Source of the DNA: Triglochin maritima | Lineage: Eukaryota > Streptophyta > Magnoliopsida > Alismatales > Juncaginaceae | Assembly (NCBI GenBank): GCA_963682175.1 | Contig: OY821771.1 | Coordinates: forward strand, 33,438,201 to 33,502,200 | Length of the DNA stretch: 64,000 bases | Direction: 5' to 3' | Shown here: one piece after another, positions 36,819 through 48,417 of the stretch | Layout of the letters: each line of letters opens with the position of its first letter | How positions within the stretch are numbered: the stretch's first letter is position 1 | The notes under the pieces: generated by a model | Databases searched by the model: none | Told to the model about the DNA's origin: nothing | What the model saw: only the letters and a program-made list of their open reading frames with translations | Translations under genes and position numbers: made by a program

Positions 36819-38000
36819 TCAATTGAAATTGTCTTCTTCCATTTCTGAATTTAAGCTTCCTCCTTCCGTATTACCGAGCTCATCATCAAAATCTTCCAGC
36901 AAATTAGCTTTGTCTTCTTTATGAATAAAGTTATTTAGTAAAAACATGCTATATATAATTATCTTCACTTGAGTATCACAGGTGAAATACATAAAACCTC
37001 TCAATATTGCAAATTGATGTTTAACAACACAAAATGAGCATTCTATGACGTTTCTTAATTGTGAATGCAGGTGGTTGAATTTTTCAACCGCATTTGATGG
37101 CAAACGGTTATTATCGTATTCACTAAGATGATACCTTGTTTTTTGATATGGACAAATAAATTCTGGCTTGTTTGGATACCTCGGATCGACGAGATAAAAT
37201 TTTCCTACACAAAAAACATTTTTAAATTGAATCTCGGGATAAGTTAACCATAAACTATGATTAGCTGATGCGGTTTCTACAAAAGTGACTATCTGATGTT
37301 CAGTTACTCATGCTTTGCTCTCTAACAGAAATTATTAATTTCCACCTTGTGGTATTTTCATATCGTTCTCTCGAGTCAATGTATCTTGTATGATTTTAGC
37401 ATCAGCAATTGACCCCTCCCAACTAGCAAGAATATATGTAAATTCCATGTTTAAGTTGCAGACTGCCATAACATTTTGTGATACCTCGCCTTTACGATTT
37501 CTGAATCTTGCAATTTTTTGTCAATGTATTGTCACTTTCACATGAGTTACGTCAATAACACCAATGCAATCCTATATAAAATTTAATTACAAATCTATAC
37601 TCCAAGACGGTTAATGAAAAGTGAAGTTACCTTAAAATATGGTAATACGTTTGGATCATTCTTGATTCGATCTGAAACACTTGATGAGGCATCAACAAAC
37701 AACTTGTCATTCAGTTGCAAAATAGCATTCAACATTCCATTAAAATCTGTACTGACGCTCCAAGTAGAACGATGAAATTTTTCGCTAGTCACACCATCTC
37801 GCTAGTCATGTCCCACTGTAACAAGAAACGTTGTTGATTGCTCCTGCACTGTTACATTTTTAGTGTCAGTAGCCGACCCTTCTGTGTTTAGTAAACTGTA
37901 GAAATTTTGGAACACATGTTGATTCATTATGTAAATTTTTCTGCAGTTGTAGACCTCATTCAGTAATGTAGGATCTAACAATCTAAATATAAGTAAAACC
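36819..38000 (-). pseudogene. PIF/Harbinger transposase, three exons, two stop codons
   Basis: Three exons with good splice sites encode a DDE transposase of the Harbinger type: about 38000-37631, 37571-37346 and 37204-36819. Exon 1 reads NVTVQEQSTTFLVTVGHD and SVSTDFNGMLNAI. Exon 2 begins DCIGVIDVTHVKV, holding the first catalytic aspartate (family DGTH, here DVTH), and continues RNRKGEVSQNVMAVCN, YILASWEGSIADAKI and KIPQG. Exon 3 has KFYLVDPRYPNKPEF and QLRNVIECSFCVVKHQFAIL, the region of the catalytic glutamate, then VKIIIYSMFLLNNFI. A TAG after VTVGHD and a TGA after VKVTIH break it. The second, Myb-like Harbinger gene and the TIRs were not found. Confidence 0.85.
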
Positions 38001-38049
38001 CTCTCTACTATAGATCATATAAGCCAGTATTGGTTTTAGTGGTTGTGAC

Positions 38050-39550
38050 ACTAGACATATTATGTGACATAACTAGTAAATTAGTCATGCTTCTTTTCCT
38101 CATCTCATCGTAGCATTTCAAAGAATTTTTTTCCTCCCAACATTTTGATCTTAAAACCTGTCAATGTCAATAATTTCAAGTTAACACCTACTTAGATGAA
38201 TAAAAAATTCAACTTGTCAATGTAAGTTAACAACCCAAACATTCAAAAATAGAAGGCATAATATCACACAAACAATTGTCAATTGTATTTTAACATGACT
38301 TAATAGTCAATCAAACAATCGACAAATGTACATTAACAAACCGACCAATCAAACAAGCGAACTTCGTTATTACAACTAATTTCTTAATTTTCACGCAACT
38401 AAATTGAGAATAAGCGTTGAAAATTTTCAATAACACAAATCAAAATACAAAAGGAGTCGTAAATGTTTAGTTCACATAAGCTACTTTATTGATCATTTGT
38501 CAAACAATTTAAAGTACATGAAAAGTGCATTATATAACGTGCGCTTAGGAACAATTTTTGACTATCTTAATTTTCAACAGCCAAATATTTAAATCTTCAA
38601 AATTTTATGATTTACGTATTTGTTCCTTGACATAGTTACATTGTTCAACATCTTATGCTTGAAGCAAACACAAGAGTATTTTGAAAACTTTATCTCAAAT
38701 CATTTACTTAGTTATTTATTTATAGTCAGGTGATTTCTATTTCAGTTTATTTATTTGCTTGATTTGAAAAATATGAATGATTGTGATCAAAATTTAAGAT
38801 ATATAATGCCGTAAGGGTTAGGATTGCGTAGGATTGGGAAAAACTATTTTCGGTATTTAAAAATATTTAAAATTATAAAACGTTGTGATTAAAAGTGTAA
38901 GAAAATCAAGGGCTTGGATCATCTAAAATGACTAGGAAAAATAAGAGGATGGGTAGTTATTTAAATGACACTTATTAAACATTTGTGATTTGGAATTGAG
39001 AAACTACATCAACGCATTTTCAAATTGATTTATGACACCACGTGGACAATTGTTAATAATTATTAATTACACAGTAATAATTATTAATTACGGCAATCAC
39101 AAGTTCTTATGGGAATACACGTAAAAAATGTGCTACCCAAAAAATAAGTGTTTAAACTAACTCGTATACACAACCGCTATCACCCATAATTCATTCATAA
39201 AATTATTTTGAAATTGACTCCACTTCGCCGATATTTTCTTTTATCATTAGCTCTTTACCGACTAACAAAAGAGCAAAAGTTCACTTCCTCATCTGTTACA
39301 TAGATTATAATGGATGTGACACACTTTAATTGCAAAACTTACTTGCAAATCCACCAATTAAGTTAGGAATATGGATTTATGCAGTGTTGGGTCCTATTTT
39401 AATCTAACAATGTAAAAAAAAAGCATCACAACAATAACAACATGCCACCCAATTGAACACCAAATTATCAACCAAAAATAAACATGCCACCAGGGTGGAT
39501 CCAGCTACTAAAAGCAGTCACAAAGCAAATGTTATTGTTATAAACCCTAA
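38050..39550. other. AT-rich stretch without genes
   Basis: I see no coding region or bordered repeat here. It could hold the remaining part of the Harbinger element. Confidence 0.45.
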
Positions 39551-39561
39551 AAAGTAAAAAC

Positions 39562-39581
39562 CCTCTCTCTCTCTCTCTCTC
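39562..39581. repeat. (CT)n microsatellite
   Basis: A pure CT run lies 48-68 bp upstream of the orphan ATG at 39630. CT tracts of this kind are common in plant 5' UTRs. Confidence 0.9.
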
Positions 39582-39629
39582 CTCCCTTTTGTGTGAAAAT
39601 CGGAGCGATATGTGGTTTGGTCGGAGACG

Positions 39630-39728
39630 ATGCAATCCTTCTTCAGAAGCGCTCGACGAATCCACCGCCTAATCAATTTCCCAACGAAACCTCCTCTTAC
39701 AACCCCTCCACCGGCGTCCGTCACACCT
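39630..39728 (+). pseudogene. orphan first exon, probable mitochondrial presequence
   Basis: ATG at 39630 opens exactly 33 codons and ends at a good donor (CCT then GTAAGC). The peptide MQSFFRSARRIHRLINFP is basic and amphipathic with no acidic residues, as in mitochondrial targeting sequences. A CT-rich 5' UTR precedes it. I find no following exon in the next several kilobases; the acceptor-like site near 40140 leads straight to a stop. It may be a truncated gene, or a gene with a very long first intron or a lost body. Confidence 0.4.
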
Positions 39729-39739
39729 GTAAGCCCATT

Positions 39740-41530
39740 TTATTTTTTGACTGAAATTGGATTTGTAAACCCTTAATCCTTGTGAGTGCTTGGAAATTGA
39801 GTTAAAGAGTTAGGGATGTTTTCGAAAAAAAAAACTTTAACCCTTAATATCATAATTTAAGGACAAAAACCATAATTCACCCCTTAAAAAACACAATATT
39901 ATCACCATTTTGCGTCTCCGCTTTTGGGGAAAGCATCCACTATGTCATTATCTTAATTTAAAATTTTAAGGGTGAAACCTCCATTAAGAGCCGAGAGATA
40001 ATATCATAATAGTAGACTAAACAAATGAGTGAGAAGAGTCGGTGGCCATAAACAAAAAATAAAAAGAAAGCAGACATATGACCAACATTTATTTGACGAA
40101 TTGTCCACACCTCACTCACATCTGTGCTTTTATCTGCCACCAGAAGAAGGTTGGAGACAACCCATGAGGTCGAACCTGAAGCACCTACTTGTGATTCTCC
40201 CCCTCCATCCGTGTCTTTTATTATTATAATTATAATTGGACTTGCAATGTGTTATATATATATTTATTATAGAAAAGCTACAGAACATTCTATATATCTG
40301 TAAATTGTACATAAGAATGTGACTTTATTATTATTGAAGAATTATTATGGTCAATTGACACTTTAATTCTATCGCTATTTGGTTTTAACAATTTTATAAT
40401 TTTATACCCAAATTACCTTATACTTTCGTAGTTTATCTTAATTTGCATAAACAAAACGTGTAAAAAACCTTCACAAATCTTATCAAAAAATCAACTTCTA
40501 ACGTAACCTTTTCTATCACATCAAATGAGACAACCTTTGACAACACGTCGATGATATAGAGATAGGACGACGGCCAATATGTAAAATTTGTAGCTCCATT
40601 TTGTAAGTTTTTTTCTAAAATCAATAGTATTTTACATGAAAATTCCTTGTAAAAGTAAAATTATGGGTTAAGTTTTTTATACAAGTATTGGTTAAACAAA
40701 TCATATTTAATATGACAAAAAAATATTATTATTTCAATTGAATGGTTAAAAAAACTGAGTTTCTTGGAAGTGTTACGTTTGTACACTCTCTTTTATACAT
40801 TTATTTCAAGATTTCACATGACAATGTTGTTTATTTACATGAAATGCTGCAAAATTTATATGATGTTTTATTTCTACAAAATAAGATAAAATATCTAATA
40901 TATAAGGGTAGTTTGGGTATAAAGTTGGGAATTGGTCCAAAAGTGAAAAAACCCGACAATATGACCTAAAATATCAAAGAGCAACATGAGTGTAATTAAA
41001 GTATCAATCACCAATTATTATTCCATCTTTAACAAAAACAAGAAAAATAATACACAAAAATATTTTTTAATGCATGTTTTTAGGTATTAACAATAATAAT
41101 AATAATAATAATTGTTCCAATATTTCGGCCAACAATGCGATTTATTTGGAGAACTTTAAAGGAAGGTGGTTGCAAACATGTAGTCTGGCTTTTGAGTAAT
41201 TCATGTGTAATTTTTTTTTGAAAAAACTCCACTTAAAGATTAAATAATTTCCTTTTTTATATTCAAAGGAACTTATCACCTTTGAATTATTAGAACATAT
41301 TGGTGGCCATGAGACCCAAAAAAAACACCCCATTTCAAGTCTAAAAGCAATAGAAATCAAGTTCACTTGTGCTAACTTCCATTCTCTATCAGACAAATAT
41401 ATATCTTACCAACAACCACGAAGCCAATTGAACCTTTTAAAGCTAAACTAATGGTATAGGATCAGTTTAAACTAATAGCATGGAATTGGAATCTTCAACT
41501 TTCATTCATGCAAATCAATCGCACTCATAG
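39740..41530. other. AT-rich stretch without genes
   Basis: Only simple repeats are visible, for example an (AAT)n tract at about 41092-41112. No protein motif was found in the short open frames. Confidence 0.5.
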
Positions 41531-41542
41531 AAAGCCCAATTA

Positions 41543-41958
41543 GAGCATCAATAATGGGGGTTGTGCCCCCTCACGACCAAGAAGACCTGGGGCATCAGGT
41601 TGTGGACCGGGTCGCGGACGACCGAGTCGTCGACCCGGTCGTATGATTATTTTAATATTTATTGGGTTTTTTCGTTTTGATTTTTTTTAATTTTTGTTTG
41701 ATTTCTTTTTTTTTTGAAAATACGTTTTATAATTGTTTTGATTTTTTAGTATTTTTATTTTTTTTCCAAGATTGACCTCGAAATAATGCAGAGGAGAAAG
41801 ATAGATTGTAGTGGGTTGTGGTTAAGATGTGAATAGTGTAGGAAAGAAAATAAAGTGGGTTGAGAAAAAAGAAAAGTGATGTGGAAGAGAGGAAAAACTG
41901 ATTTAAAAGAGAGAGAACGCTCATGACCAGGTCGTCCGGGTCATGGTTACGGATGATC
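41543..41958. mobile_element. Tourist-like MITE (416 bp), TTA duplication
   Basis: It begins GAGCATCAATAATGG and ends with the inverted equivalent ...ACGGATGATC, flanked by TTA at 41540-41542 and 41959-41961. Imperfect terminal repeats of this type and a 3-bp TTA target are typical of PIF/Harbinger MITEs. Confidence 0.75.
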
Positions 41959-42179
41959 TTAGTTTAAATACGGTCCTCCAATCATTGGAGCACTCGGTCA
42001 TCCTACTTTCTTTCAGAAAATTATCTTTCATATACGGTGGAAAAGCGCAGACTCCGTTCTTGGTAGAAGTTTATTTCTCGCATAAAGCTACAGTTGGTGT
42101 CCAAATGAATTCATGCGAAATCAACATATAAGTTTGATTCATTTTATATCATAATTCCATATAACAAAGACGTAACTCG

Positions 42180-43545
42180 AAAAACTTATGAAATTACAAT
42201 AGTGCACCCGTAATTGACACCGTTAGCCTCCATCCAATTTAAGTTTGACGGACGTTTGATTACACCCTTTAATTAAACTCAACCCCTTTAGTTAACCAAA
42301 ATCTCACTTCCATCCACATCCCACTTACATCGCCCCAAGCCCCGACCTCCCACTTTCATCACTCCTGAATCCCCCATCCATCTCCCACTCGAAAATTAGA
42401 TGTGTATCTATAAAAAATCGAGTCAAATTGCAGCTAAGAATGAGTTATAAAATTTAAGAAAATTCAGAAATAATGTAGGTCAAAGTGAAGCCAAGATTGA
42501 GTTAAATTGTCGTCAGTCTTCAACCAAAAATAACTTAAGAATTTAACCCAAATTACAACCAAGAATGAATAGTAAAATTAAAAGACAATTCAATGATAAT
42601 GCAGCCAAGAATGAATAATAAAATTCTAGAAAAAATCAGAACTAATGCACGTCAAAGTGCAACCAAGAATGAGCTCTAAAATGCATCCAAGTATGAGCCA
42701 AATTGCGGTCAATCTTTAACCAAAAATAACTTAAGAATTTAGCACAAATTGCAGGCAAGAATGAATAGTAAATTCAATAACAATTCAGTGATAACGCAGG
42801 TTGAAATCTGATAGTACAAATTTATTTGATAGGGACATGTCCAATGTTCACAGAACCATTGATACGTCGCCAATTTCCAAACTCTTGGTTGCAATTTGGC
42901 TCAATTTTCGATAGATACACGACCAATTTTTGAGTGGGAGGTGGATGTGGCCAGACCTGACAAATTAACACGAAACACGAAAACACGAGACATGAAACGA
43001 CACGATTTAGACATGGTTTTTTGGCTGTCGATTAACTTAGTTATGATAATTTATGATGAAACAACATCAAATAAAATGACACGATTCGACACGAAAATAT
43101 ATGATTGCACACGAATTTGTACACGAAATGACACGAAACTGACACGTTTACGTTGTTCATAGTCTAATTAATTATTTTTTACTTTAAAATTATTGTTTAA
43201 GATGTTTGTTAGAATGAATATATCATTATATCATGTTACTTGATCATTATCAATCCAAATATGATATATTCATTTCAAATTTTGTTAAATATGTTAGACA
43301 CGAAATGTACACGACTTTTTGACACGAAAGTACACGACGCGATTGTCAGGCCTAATGTGGGATTCAGGAGCGATGAAATTGGGAGGTCGGGGCTTAGGGC
43401 GATGTAAGTGGGATGTAGATGGAAGTGAGTTTTTGAGTAACTAAAGGGGTTGAGTTTAGTAAATGGGTGTAATGAAACGTCCATCGAACTTAAATTGGAC
43501 ACAATCTAACGGCGTCAGTTACAAATGCACCATTGTAATTTCATA
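42180..43545. mobile_element. Inverted-repeat element, probably MULE-like
   Basis: Arms of roughly 200 bp at about 42180-42390 and 43355-43545 are inverted copies: they share the ATCGCCCTAAGCCCCGACC block and the ATTGGACACAATCTAACGGC-type block. Exact ends and a target duplication could not be fixed. The interior has dispersed direct repeats with the phrase CAAGAATGA and a nested hAT-like MITE. Confidence 0.6.
42952..43354. mobile_element. hAT-like MITE rich in ACACGA repeats
   Basis: The ends CAGACCTGACAA and (reverse complement) TAGGCCTGACAA are inverted repeats, with ATGTGG just outside each end. The interior is full of CACGA/ACACG words. It sits inside the inverted-repeat element 42180-43545. 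Confidence 0.6.
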
Positions 43546-44010
43546 AATTTTGCAAGTGCACCACTGTAAATCAAAATTTCAGGGTGTATTTCTGTAATTT
43601 TTATGTTTTCCAAGTACACCACTGTAAATATCCCTTTAATTAAAAGTTAATTAGAGGATGTAATCAAATGTCCGTCAATCTTAAATTGGACAGAGACTAA
43701 TGACGTCAGTTAGGGGTGAACATCCGGTCCGGACCGGTTCGATCCGGTCCAAAACCGGATTTTTTGATATAAAAACGAAAATCTTACCGGTCCGGACCGA
43801 AACCGAATATTTAAAAAGACCTAGACCGGAACCCGAACTGGTTGGATCCGATCCGGACCGAACCCGGACCGGGTTATGCTCACCCCTAACGTCAGTTACT
43901 TGTGTACCATTGTAATTTCATAAGTTTTTTTGAGTACACCACTGTAAATTTAAATTTTTAGGATGTATTCTCGTAATTTCGATGTTTTTCAAGTATACTC
44001 TAAAAATCCC
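43546..44010. repeat. second partial copy of the right arm of the 42180-43545 element
   Basis: Sequence at about 43632-43710 plus 43897-44010 repeats in direct order the right arm and flank at about 43436-43630 (phrases TTAAATTGGACA, GACGTCAGTTA, ACCATTGTAATTTCATAA, ACACCACTGTAAAT). The copy is split by the MITE at 43711-43888. Confidence 0.7.
43711..43888. mobile_element. hAT-type MITE (178 bp), 8-bp target duplication ACGTCAGT
   Basis: The ends TAGGGGTGAACATCCGGTCC and the reverse complement of TAGGGGTGAGCATAACCCGG form the inverted repeats. ACGTCAGT at 43703-43710 recurs at 43889-43896. An 8-bp duplication and a TAGGGGTG start match hAT MITEs. The interior is rich in CCGGTCCGGACCGG. Confidence 0.9.
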
Positions 44011-45016
44011 AAAGCAAAAGTAGGGCAGTAATACTAATAGCACAACTCTCCAAGTCAAAAAAAGGATAGAACCAATACAACATTATTTAAATCATATTGG
44101 CGGATCATAAGTGGCCATTTATCACAACACCATATCACACTTGTCTCGTTAAAATCTAGGACATCTAAATTATAAGAAAACAATCAACAATATCCCAGAC
44201 TTCGAAAAAACACGGCAATACCGCAATACTGTTTGCACTTTGCAAAAGAATACAACTGTTTGCAAAGGATAACTGATGAAAACAACATTTTGTTCAAGAT
44301 TGCCTATGTTCCCAGTTTCCTAAAGGGCAGAAAAATTGTTCACATGACAGGTAACACCATTAATGAATTCACGTTTCACATACATTTGATACATTTGACG
44401 ATCAATGATACCTTTTCTTCCACAACCTTTATGAATTATCCTCAACTTTCTTTCCAAAGTCTATACCTTGACTCCAAGACGAAATCCACATTACAAGTTT
44501 AGTGAATAATTCCTATATCACGACTCCAAAAATGCATACCTAATTAATTATTGGCAACACACATGTTAAAAAATATGGTGTTAGTAGTGTTACCATATCA
44601 TGATATGTATTCGTCAAGCATTCATGTTTCAACATTTGTTTTGTATTTTTGTTAGATAAGGAAATAGCTAAGATCAAGTATAATAAACAGAGATGAACGA
44701 AATGAGAGCACATCGCTTGCCTAATTGAATCACCCTAAAAGACCAATCAATAAACTAAGAGCAGTGTGCAGTTCCGATATCGTAGTCAAGCCACGTCAAA
44801 CGCAACTCACAAAAATGCACGTTCCTAACTCTTATCTTTTATAGGAAACTGATTCCTCAAACGGAACCAAAGAATGCAAATGTTAGCCAACTGCATGTAC
44901 ATCTTAGACAATCTTTAGGTAAAAAATATTTGTTAATTGAGCCATTATTTCAGTGTACACTTGTAAGACCTACCGTATGCAACTAACACACACATTGAGC
45001 ATATTACCAACAGAGA
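44011..45016. other. intergenic stretch and PAM16 3' flank
   Basis: No further gene is visible. The part next to 45017 should contain the PAM16 3' UTR. Confidence 0.45.
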
Positions 45017-47895
45017 TTAGCCAGGCGTTTGTCCTTTCCCTTGTTGTGCTGCTTCTAAGCATTCCTTTGCCCTGTGAACCTTTGATTGCAGATAGAAGCT
45101 CCCAGTCTTAGCATTTCTCTCAAACAAGTTATCGTACTTCTGCAGGATAAAAGTTGAGTCCAAATTTTCAGATATAAAGTAGTTAATGCACATGAAAGTA
45201 TGAAACTATAAGCACCAGTTTATTTAATAATGCAGGCTCATTTTATTTGTTATGCCTCTAAAAAAAGTCAAGCTTGTAATAATAATATGTATACAATTCC
45301 ATCTTTGTACAAATCAAAAGGTAATTTTCATCAATTTTTTTAAAGGGTAATTTATATCCATGCACAATGATTATGTATACTAAGTCGCTAACCACTTGAC
45401 CTCGCAGTGAAGCCATATGTAACAAGTGAAATAGTGCTGGTTACAAAGGCATTTTTTTAATTCCATTTCAACAATATCAATGTTTAAATAAACAAAATAT
45501 GGCAAGAGCAGCAAGCCACAGATAATTATTTAGTGTCGAGACATAGAAGGAAGAAAAACATAGTAGGAGCCGTGGCGAATGGCGATCAATAATGATCTCT
45601 ATATGGTAATGTTAGGATTTGAGCAAGCACAAATTGAAAGAGGATTAGACTATTAAAGTATTTCTTCAGAGGAAATGGTAAATATGAAGTTCAGCAACCG
45701 AACTTTATTCAGTGGTGTTCAGCAACCAAACTTCAACTCGTACTTTATTTCTTCAACATAAATAAGCATTAAAACACAAATCTAATAAAAACGGGGAGCA
45801 TTCTAAGAAAGAAACCTGAACCATCTCTTCCCAAGAAGTTTTCTCAGAGACACCCAGGATCTGCCTAGCTTCTTCCTCGGTCATCGTTTTGCCTGCTCTC
45901 CGTATATTCTGTACAGCTTCTTGTGCAACACCAGTCTTATTAGCATCTACATTTAAAACCACAGAAGAGAAATGTAAGTACATCCCTTATGTATCTGTCC
46001 AATTTCAGGTCGGGGAAGCCAGAGGAAAAGACCTTGACTTATTATCACAACAACATGGAGTTGCTTAAACAAGGCCAAAATCAACTCTCTTAGAAAAAAT
46101 AGATCAAAATAGAAAAGAACTCACTTTCAAGTGCTTTCCGGTAAGCTTGAAGCATTGCCCTTCCCAAAATACCAGAACCCATTACAATCAAGTTTGCTAG
46201 AATCTTGGCAGCCTGTTGAATATAAATAGGAAAAGAAAAAAAAATCAACTACAGAAAAATCTTTATAAATGGAAGTCAGGAAGTGATACACCAATCCTAA
46301 GAGTGAACTACAACACAGCAAGAAAGGATGAATATGTGTAATATTGAGTATATGTCAACTAGTTTATTATTTAAAAAGAACTTTAATCCAACAAGGGAAA
46401 GATATGAAAAGTTGCCATTCATCCTTCCAAGACTTTGCCATTTGCCACTTCCTCAATTCAAGTTTCATTATAACTTCTAAACATATGGGTTTCAATTTTA
46501 TCAACCTATCAATTTCCACAATAGTTAGTTCTTTCCTAAGATGTACATTTGATTATCATTTTGGATATAGTGAGGCTAACCGCTAGAATGCAACATCAAT
46601 TCAATCTCATTCAATCAACATTACACCAAATATTGTGTGAATGGCTACATTGGCTTTGTATACTAGCGATCCAGACATTTTTCTATATAGGCGTAATTTG
46701 GTTTCAAAATCTTATTCAAGGTTTTTTCCAGAACACATGCAGTGCACAGATAATGTTGTAGAGGAAAAACAGAAACTATTCTAAATTATTGTTGCCATTT
46801 TGATGTGTTGCTTGGCATTTTATTCACAAAAATATTATTTGGCATTCAACCTGTTGAAATTTAAACCTACACCACTTTGTATGACATCTCTAAGATATAT
46901 GTCACTCCTTACAAGAGAATTGTGTCTTATATCACAGACCAAGTACTTGAGTTCAACTAAGTGGTGGAACAACTTAAACTTCACGTGATATGGAACCAGA
47001 ATTATTGACCCATGAGGCAACAAAAATCAACACTGACCATTTACAGACACAAGGAATAACCCCAATCGCACGAACAGAGGCATATTGTGGACATATTCCC
47101 ACTTTGCTCAATATTATAACTACATACTCAATAAAAGAGCCAATCCCATAACCCTAGTGCAGGTCTCATTACGTCTGCGTGAGAAAGTGCTACCAATTGC
47201 AACCAAATACACAAGTGGCGGAGTAAAAGTGTTCAGAAGGCCATCAAATACATAGGATCAAAAATCTGGTAGATTGTTACGGTAAAGACCAACATGCTGG
47301 TTATACTGGACATCACGATAAATCAATCCATCCAAGGCTCTTTAACCTAAACAACTAACTAAATTTCAGAGATGAAGTCCCCTAGGCTCGTATCGTACAA
47401 AAAAGGAGACCACAAATTCCACCGATCAGTGGCTTATCTCATCGAACTTAACCAACCAAATGGGACAATCAAACAACCTCAGTGCAAAACAAAATTACAT
47501 AAAAAAGTCCTAAAACTCAATGAGTACAATTCTCGAGATGAATTCTTTTCTAAAAAAATTCCTAAAACCCAAACAACTAGCTAAATTTCATAGACGAATT
47601 CTCGTACGTTCGCATCGTACACAAAACATCACAAATTCCCCTAATCAGTAACTTATCTAATCAAACAAATTCGCACAATCAAACAAAAAAAAGAATAAAA
47701 AAGCCTACAACTCAAGACCCAAACACAATAACAAAAGAACGGTTAATCCGGCATATAAACCCAATTTCGGATTTGCGAGTGGTCCGAAACACCTCACCAA
47801 AGCACGAATTCAACAAAAGTGTGGCAGAAAGATGACGTCTTTTTGGCATCAAACGGAGAGGATTGGAAGAGTGGGGATCGAAGGAAACGTACCAT
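45017..47895 (-). CDS. PAM16: PAM16/TIM16, subunit of the mitochondrial import motor, complete
   Basis: Four exons give 345 nt, 114 residues plus TAA: the ATG alone (47893-47895), 46125-46212, 45816-45946 and 45017-45139, all with GT-AG introns and kept phase. The protein starts MAAKILANLIVMGSGILGRA, a hydrophobic membrane-associating segment, followed by QAYRKALENANKTGVAQEA. Next is a J-like domain: MTEEEARQILGVSEKTSWEE, KYDNLFERNAKTGSFYLQSK, VHRAKECLEAAQ. It lacks the HPD motif of true J proteins, as in all PAM16. In the family it pairs with PAM14/PAM18 at the inner membrane and restrains Hsp70 at the TIM23 channel. The length matches plant relatives (Arabidopsis TXR1/MUSE5). Intron 1 is about 1.68 kb. 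Confidence 0.96.
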
Positions 47896-47976
47896 TGCTA
47901 GTCAGGGATCGACCGGGTCGGATTGGGAACGTCGACCGGAGTCTGCTTCGGTGGAGCGGATGCGAACGGGAGGTCG

Positions 47977-48009
47977 GGGTTAGGGTTAGGGTTAGGGTTA
48001 AGGTTAAGG
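47977..48009. promoter_or_regulatory. telo-box-like repeat upstream of PAM16
   Basis: Three TTAGGG units followed by two TTAAGG units on the plus strand, which read as AACCCTAA telo-boxes in the direction of PAM16. They begin about 82 bp upstream of its ATG. Telo-boxes are known promoter or 5' UTR elements of plant housekeeping genes. Confidence 0.75.
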
Positions 48010-48140
48010 TTCGGTGGTGGTCTCGTGGAAGAGTCTAGAACTTTGCGTCTCACTGGAAGTCTGGAACTGTAAAAATGACATTCGTTTTTTTTTGGAGAGA
48101 CGTAAACGGGTCTAGTTTAACTCAATTGTTATCTGTGCCA

Positions 48141-48417
48141 TCTAGAGCTGTCAATTTGGCTCGACTCGATAGTTCGACTTGAAAAATACTCGACTATAGT
48201 TTAACTTGAAAATAAAGGATCTTGATGAAAAACAAAATAATCTTCAAAATTAGTTCGGTAAATGAGTCGCTCGAACTCGAATTTTTTTGATGTTCGACTC
48301 GATAGCTCGTTTGAATTTTTCATTGTTCCATTGATATTTATATTTTTATATTTTGTAATAACATAAGATAATACATATGACTCGAAATTTCACTCGACTC
48401 GACTCATTTACACCCCT
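48141..48417. mobile_element. probable hAT-like MITE
   Basis: It starts TAGAGCTGTCAATTTGG and ends ...CATTTACACCCCTG, the common pattern of plant hAT MITEs, with CTCGACTCGA-rich sub-ends. I could not confirm a target duplication. Confidence 0.4.

Noticed and set aside
47977..48009. A telomere or chromosome end
   Set aside because: Only five short units are present, with normal gene sequence on both sides.
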